This document shows positions 59,753 through 64,000 of a stretch of DNA of 64,000 nt, piece by piece (positions within the stretch are counted from its first letter, which is position 1; each line of letters starts with the position of its first letter). This DNA comes from Stichopus chloronotus (Eukaryota; Echinodermata; Holothuroidea; Aspidochirotida; Stichopodidae): NCBI GenBank assembly GCA_021234535.1, contig CM037848.1, positions 14,339,444 through 14,403,443 on the forward strand. Direction: 5' to 3'. The translations under genes and the position numbers were made by a program. A model generated the notes under the pieces. That model was not told where the DNA came from. It did no database searches and worked only from the letters and a program-made list of their open reading frames with translations.

Positions 59753-60013
59753 GAACAACGTTCGGAGACAGGAAGAAAAGCAAAACACCTTTGTTAAATC
59801 AAATCAAAGTACTCCATGAAGGATATTACCATTAAATTGAGCAAGAGAGCCGTTCTGAATTAAAGTTGTTATTCATACCGACAGGTCCTGAACCATTTCC
59901 AATTAAGAGAAAGGCATTATGGGATATATTACGTCACGAAATGTTACTGGTAGAATCTAATCTAGTTAGATTTTCTGTTAACTTTACTCGAATGATGCAA
60001 AGAGAAGAAGTCC

Positions 60014-60028
60014 AAGAAGAAGAAGAAG
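60014..60028. repeat. (GAA)n microsatellite in lectin 3' UTR, copy 3
   Basis: Five AAG units, the shortest of the three copies. Confidence 0.75.
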
Positions 60029-60070
60029 AAAAAAGAAGATGAACCATTCTCCTACTTGAAGGGCGAATGC

Positions 60071-60346
60071 TCAATTTGGTATTGGCACACCAGTCTCGGT
60101 ACCACCTACTACTGGACGAGGCATTTTACACATAAACTTAAAATACCAATTCGGATCGTCTGCTATGTCATGCCATTTGCCATGTACGTTGTCATAATCC
60201 CACAAAAAGTAAAACAATTGTCCAACACTTGCTGCTTGTCCGTCGTCAAAATAAGTAAAATCGACGAGAGAACCGTCGGTCCATTTATGAACACCGTTTA
60301 CTTCATCGATCAATCCAATCCAAAGTGCGGGTCTGTTTGGCCGATT
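60071..60346 (-). CDS. Lectin exon 3 of copy 3 (gene runs off the window)
   Basis: 276 nt, acceptor TTTTCAAACAG|AATCGG, ends in TGA, no internal stop. Its start reads NRPNRPALWIGL, closer to the isolated cassettes (NRPNRPGLWIGL) than to gene B. It also has DDGQAAS, HGKWHDIADD and the VVGGTETGVPIPN tail. By eye it differs from gene B exon 3 at nine residues and at two silent sites. By collinearity with copy 2, exon 2 would start just past base 64,000. Confidence 0.8.
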   Translation of the reverse strand, partial: NRPNRPALWIGLIDEVNGVHKWTDGSLVDFTYFDDGQAASVGQLFYFLWDYDNVHGKWHDIADDPNWYFKFMCKMPRPVVGGTETGVPIPN

Positions 60347-63300
60347 CTGTTTGAAAACAAAGAAAGAAGGAAAGAAACAAGAAGAAAAATGTGAAAAACT
60401 ATTGGCAATACACAGAGTAGAAAATACTCGGAAGCTATGTTTCCGAACCAGATCCGTGCAGTTGTGTTATGCCCAAGAATAGTGTCCCAATCGATCTAAT
60501 TTATTAGATTCACTCCAATAATATGTTAACTATGTGGTTTAATTTTCTCAGCCCGAAATTGCGGGTTGATCGTCTGTAACCTTGTGGAATGGATTACAAC
60601 AAGTGTAAAGTGGCGTCTCTCGAATCACGGATTCAGCCTCAGTAACGTTTAACAATGTTTGCATACAATCTACTAACATTTGGCGACAATTAACTAATTA
60701 AATACACCTTAGTCGGTCTTCAGTTTCACATCTAATTTAAAATAACGACCGATTTAACATTAGTATGCCCTAGTCAGTGTAGCTACTTAAAAACCAGAAA
60801 ATGTAGGTCAGAGGTCTTTCAGTTTTACTTGAACCATCAAAAGAAGATGAATTAGGAAGAGGTTTTGCACATAGTTTGCCGGTTCGTGGATTTGAATCTA
60901 TGCATAAGTGTTAAAAAATTATTGACAGTGAAATGACAAGAAAAGCAAAAGATTTTCAATCACATGTGGTCAGGTGATGTCATCACAATCTCAAAATGGC
61001 AGCTTCCTGATTAATTTTTATAAACATTCAAATTGCATTATATTTAAATGAAATTTGGTGATGGTGTAATTTAACGTTAGTCTCTAATTTAACATTGTCA
61101 AAAGTCCTGATTTTCCCATTCCTTTCAGTAAACATAAACACTTTGCTTATCATCACTATCAAAAACGTTCTGCAAACTAACGTTTGCCTCTTTTGATTAT
61201 ATTCAATATTTATTCAAGATGGCAGTCACTAAATTGACAGACGGACAGACGACAAAAGTTGTTATAAAAGGCTTCGACTGCTTGTGTATGTTCTTTTATA
61301 GAGTGTGTCCCGACCTCCGGCTGTAAAAGCGGAAGACGGTTGCCGTGGCAAACTTTAAATTTGGTGGGTTTTCTTCATTGGCATATGACTTCTAAAGCTG
61401 CCACCAAGGGACAGCTCACTGAAATATGACATTTAGTGCTTGAGTGAAAAAAGTGTAACTCTTCCTCGCCAAATCTAGGACACGTGCTGTCTATTTACAT
61501 TTAACATTTTTAAACATGAACTACATCAAGAAAGTTAATCACCATATATTTGTATCTTGCAAGAGAAGACAAACAAATAGAGAACTTATCAATTTTACGA
61601 TGAGAATAGTTCCGATACCAGCTGTTAACAGCATGATGCATCTGTTCTAGAGATTTCTAGAACGAAAGTTAAGTCTATGGTTCACCTCACAGGCACGTAG
61701 TTTCTCCATTAATAAATTAATCATTTCGTATCGTTTACATTTCTGTCTCTTTTAGTTCATTTTTTATTTAACTATTTTCAACTCTTTTAAAATTTGTAGC
61801 TATTGTAATAAACAACCTGGTTTGCGTCACACAATTGACTAATGGGCGATATATTTGATCAATGGAGACCTATCTCAAATAGTCGGTCTAATGAAACAAT
61901 TTTTCACTGATTAAGAACATATGGAGGTGACAGACCTATCATTCAGTTGTTGTAATAAATTACAATCATGTAGTTATCTCTATGAAAAACAAAGGGACTT
62001 TTTCAAACATTGCTGAACATTTTACACTCCAGAATGAGATATAATAACACATGTTTGCTTGCCGTACAAACAAGCCGAGCTGCTTTCGTTTTTAAGAGCC
62101 TTGAAGTGCAGTCTAGAGTCTTGTATGTATATTACTTCGTTTAAGTTGGCATTTAAATTCACTCACAACAGGCGATGTCAATGAACCACCAGCAAACTGC
62201 GCATGCTCGGCACAGTGCGAGACACTTTGTGCCAAAAACAAGTGTGGCATTCAGGCAAGTGACTTTAAACTTAATTTTCAATTAAGGCAACTTTATATTG
62301 TTGCCTTGATTTGGGACTTTCCGACTCAGTGCTACCTCACTAGTAAATATCACCATACCTATAAGCATTAAATGGGAGCACCCAATCATCCATGGGACAT
62401 AGCACCTCTCAAAGACCTAAAAAAAAACGTTTATTACCGTCGAAGCAATAAACCTCGCCAATCACATTGTACCGAACTAAAAAAAAAAACAATCTTACGT
62501 CACTATATGCTCAGTCAGCAAAGGTTCCTCACTGACCACCAGTTTTACCTCACTAGTTACTTTCAAACAGTTTGGTTTGTATCCGGGAATTTAAAAATTT
62601 CACGAAATAGAAGTTTCTGTCACCCATTTATATCGACTATTAAAAGTATTTTAAGAAGATCTTCCAGACTATTTCGTGATGATGTCTTAAAGGGATTAAA
62701 CTGAGTCTCCAATTTTATTCTGAGGCATCAGCAAACTCTCGCATTAGCAAATCTTATTTATACTTCACGAGTAGCATTCATGACGTTTCAAAATATTGCG
62801 CATATTCAAGGTACAAACATAAGTTATCATAAATTTAGCGATCCAGTGATAAAAGTATTGTCACAGTATTCAAAAGAATCATACATGAATTATATTCGAC
62901 GACTAAACAAATTGGTTTTAATGAACTTTCTCTTGAAAACAGGAAGTATCCTTCATTTAGGGTTCATTTCACCGATATAGATAAATAGCAACATTCCACG
63001 CTACTTAATGGCGCCGTAGACAGGTTGTGGTGGCGAGGAGGTATCTTTCGGTCAAAGCCGAATCTGACGCAACTGTTTATTTAAAATTCGTAAACTTGTT
63101 AACTTTAATATGCATGCTGCAGCTAAAATGCAACTTTTTTTTGGACAAAGATTAAGCTCAATTCTGTTTCTTGCGATTATTTTGTGACTGAAGGAGAAGC
63201 CCTCCAGTGAATTGAACAAAACCACTTTGAACACAAACGTTCTCACAACTTATAGCAAAAAGCCACGTGGTAATGTTTTTATTTCCTTTAAAAATTAAAC

Positions 63301-64000
63301 TTTGATGTAAAATGTATCCTTAATTCAGATAGACATACAGAGGGTTAAAGTTATGAATCAGTGTCGGTCGCAACAATGTTAGAACACATGTATCGAATAT
63401 AACACCACTCATGTAAGGACAACTCTGAAAATATAATTTGGTTCCAGATTAACTGAGCTTTAAATTATGAAAAACTAGATAAACTTTTTTAAGTGACAAT
63501 AGAATTCTATAGAAGTCACTCGATGATTGGTATTCAAACATGCTGAAGTTAGTATGGGAGCAGATCATTGTTAGTGCATGCCCTTGTGACCTGTCCACGT
63601 AGGTCTCTTTCTTAACGTATTATACTTTTCGTACCCAATCCCCTCAGTGCTCGCCCATTATCTCCAATAAAGTCTATTTCGTTCAACCAAACTAATGTCG
63701 GCTTAATGAAATTACCACACTACTAGCAAACTGTTTTTATCTTTGGAAAAAAAAAACAAACAAACAAATGGACACAGTGGACAAATTTTAATGTTAAAAT
63801 GTGTATGATTATAAAAAAAAGTACTCTATTAAGCATTGTAAACTAATAGGTGGGATAAGGGAACAATACAAATTTCTATCGAAAAATAGAATCGAATAAG
63901 GTTTATTATCAGTGTATTATACTGGAAGTTTCAATCGAAATGTTCGCTTCATTCCTCATCTCAATCAAGTTTGGTTTATAGAGAGTACCCCTCGGTGGAC
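60347..64000 (-). other. Lectin copy 3 intron 2 (partial)
   Basis: Collinear with intron 2 of gene B. It keeps about 480 bp (about 60,780-61,258) that copy 2 lost, and has a deletion after 62,254. Near-identical to copy 2 toward the window end. Confidence 0.6.
62172..62254 (+). other. Possible small Cys-rich exon, copy 3
   Basis: Same length and edges. Tyr is changed to Cys, giving five Cys. A deletion of about 85 bp relative to copy 2 begins just after the GCAAGTG. Confidence 0.2.

Larger units (their letters stand above)
55048..60070. other. Copy 3 spacer before lectin exon 3
   Basis: Collinear with 4,857-14,912 without the retrotransposon. The empty insertion site is near 57,820. No gene is seen. 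The 81-codon frame at 56,627-56,872, open in all copies, is discussed under rejected items. Confidence 0.5.
55048..64000. repeat. Lectin tandem segmental duplication, copy 3 (partial, runs off the window)
   Basis: Aligns with 33,396-41,395 of copy 2 and with copy 1. The window ends at the equivalent of 41,395, only about 340 bp before lectin exon 2 would begin. Up to about 58.79 kb it is closer to copy 1; after about 58.87 kb it is closer to copy 2. Confidence 0.9.

Overview
The window looks like animal (metazoan) nuclear DNA. It is AT-rich, most of it is non-coding, its genes have canonical GT/AG introns of 4 to 6.5 kb, and it carries a Ty3/Gypsy-type LTR retrotransposon, MITEs, minisatellites and many poly-C/poly-G runs. 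The recognisable host genes are small secreted C-type lectins in a tandem array. A marine deuterostome, most likely an echinoderm such as a sea cucumber, is my best guess. That is inference from lectin style and repeat content; no sequence search was possible.

Layout. (1) 1-4,856 is single-copy flank. It holds diverged tandem repeats (422-1,290), one long mucin-like exon on the minus strand (1,719-2,639) made of fourteen 16-residue Thr-rich repeats, and a 232-bp MITE (3,581-3,812). (2) From 4,857 to the end the sequence is one segment repeated head-to-tail three times: copy 1 (4,857-33,395), copy 2 (33,396-55,047) and copy 3 (55,048 to beyond 64,000). The ground unit is about 22 kb. Copy 1 is longer mainly because a ~5-kb retrotransposon sits in it at 7,656-12,639.

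Each full unit carries, on the minus strand, a three-exon C-type lectin gene: exon 1 signal peptide and CTLD start, exon 2 CTLD first half, exon 3 CTLD second half. Each also carries a second, isolated exon-3-like cassette. The spliced genes give 186-residue secreted proteins in copy 1 (exons 25,986-26,110 / 19,282-19,441 / 14,913-15,188) and copy 2 (47,402-47,526 / 41,739-41,898 / 37,866-38,141). Copy 3 shows only exon 3 (60,071-60,346) before the window ends. The isolated cassettes lie at 29,970-30,221 (open) and 51,497-51,751 (broken by a Trp-to-stop change). The flanks of the isolated cassette resemble the flanks of exon 3, so an older partial duplication of the lectin 3' end preceded the 22-kb duplications.

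Between copies, exon 1 is identical and exon 2 differs by one silent base. Exon 3 differs mainly at amino-acid-changing positions. Copy 3 switches from copy-1-like to copy-2-like near 58.8 kb. The picture is a young, recombining lectin array with a constant front half and a variable back half.

The retrotransposon has a 5' LTR, a tRNA-Trp-type primer-binding site, gag with a CHCC rather than CCHC finger, and pol with protease, RT, RNase H and integrase, features known from the CsRn1 group. Its LTR segments are identical over 207 bp, so insertion was recent, but pol carries a frameshift near 11,780 and the 3' LTR is truncated. No tRNA, rRNA or CRISPR feature was seen.
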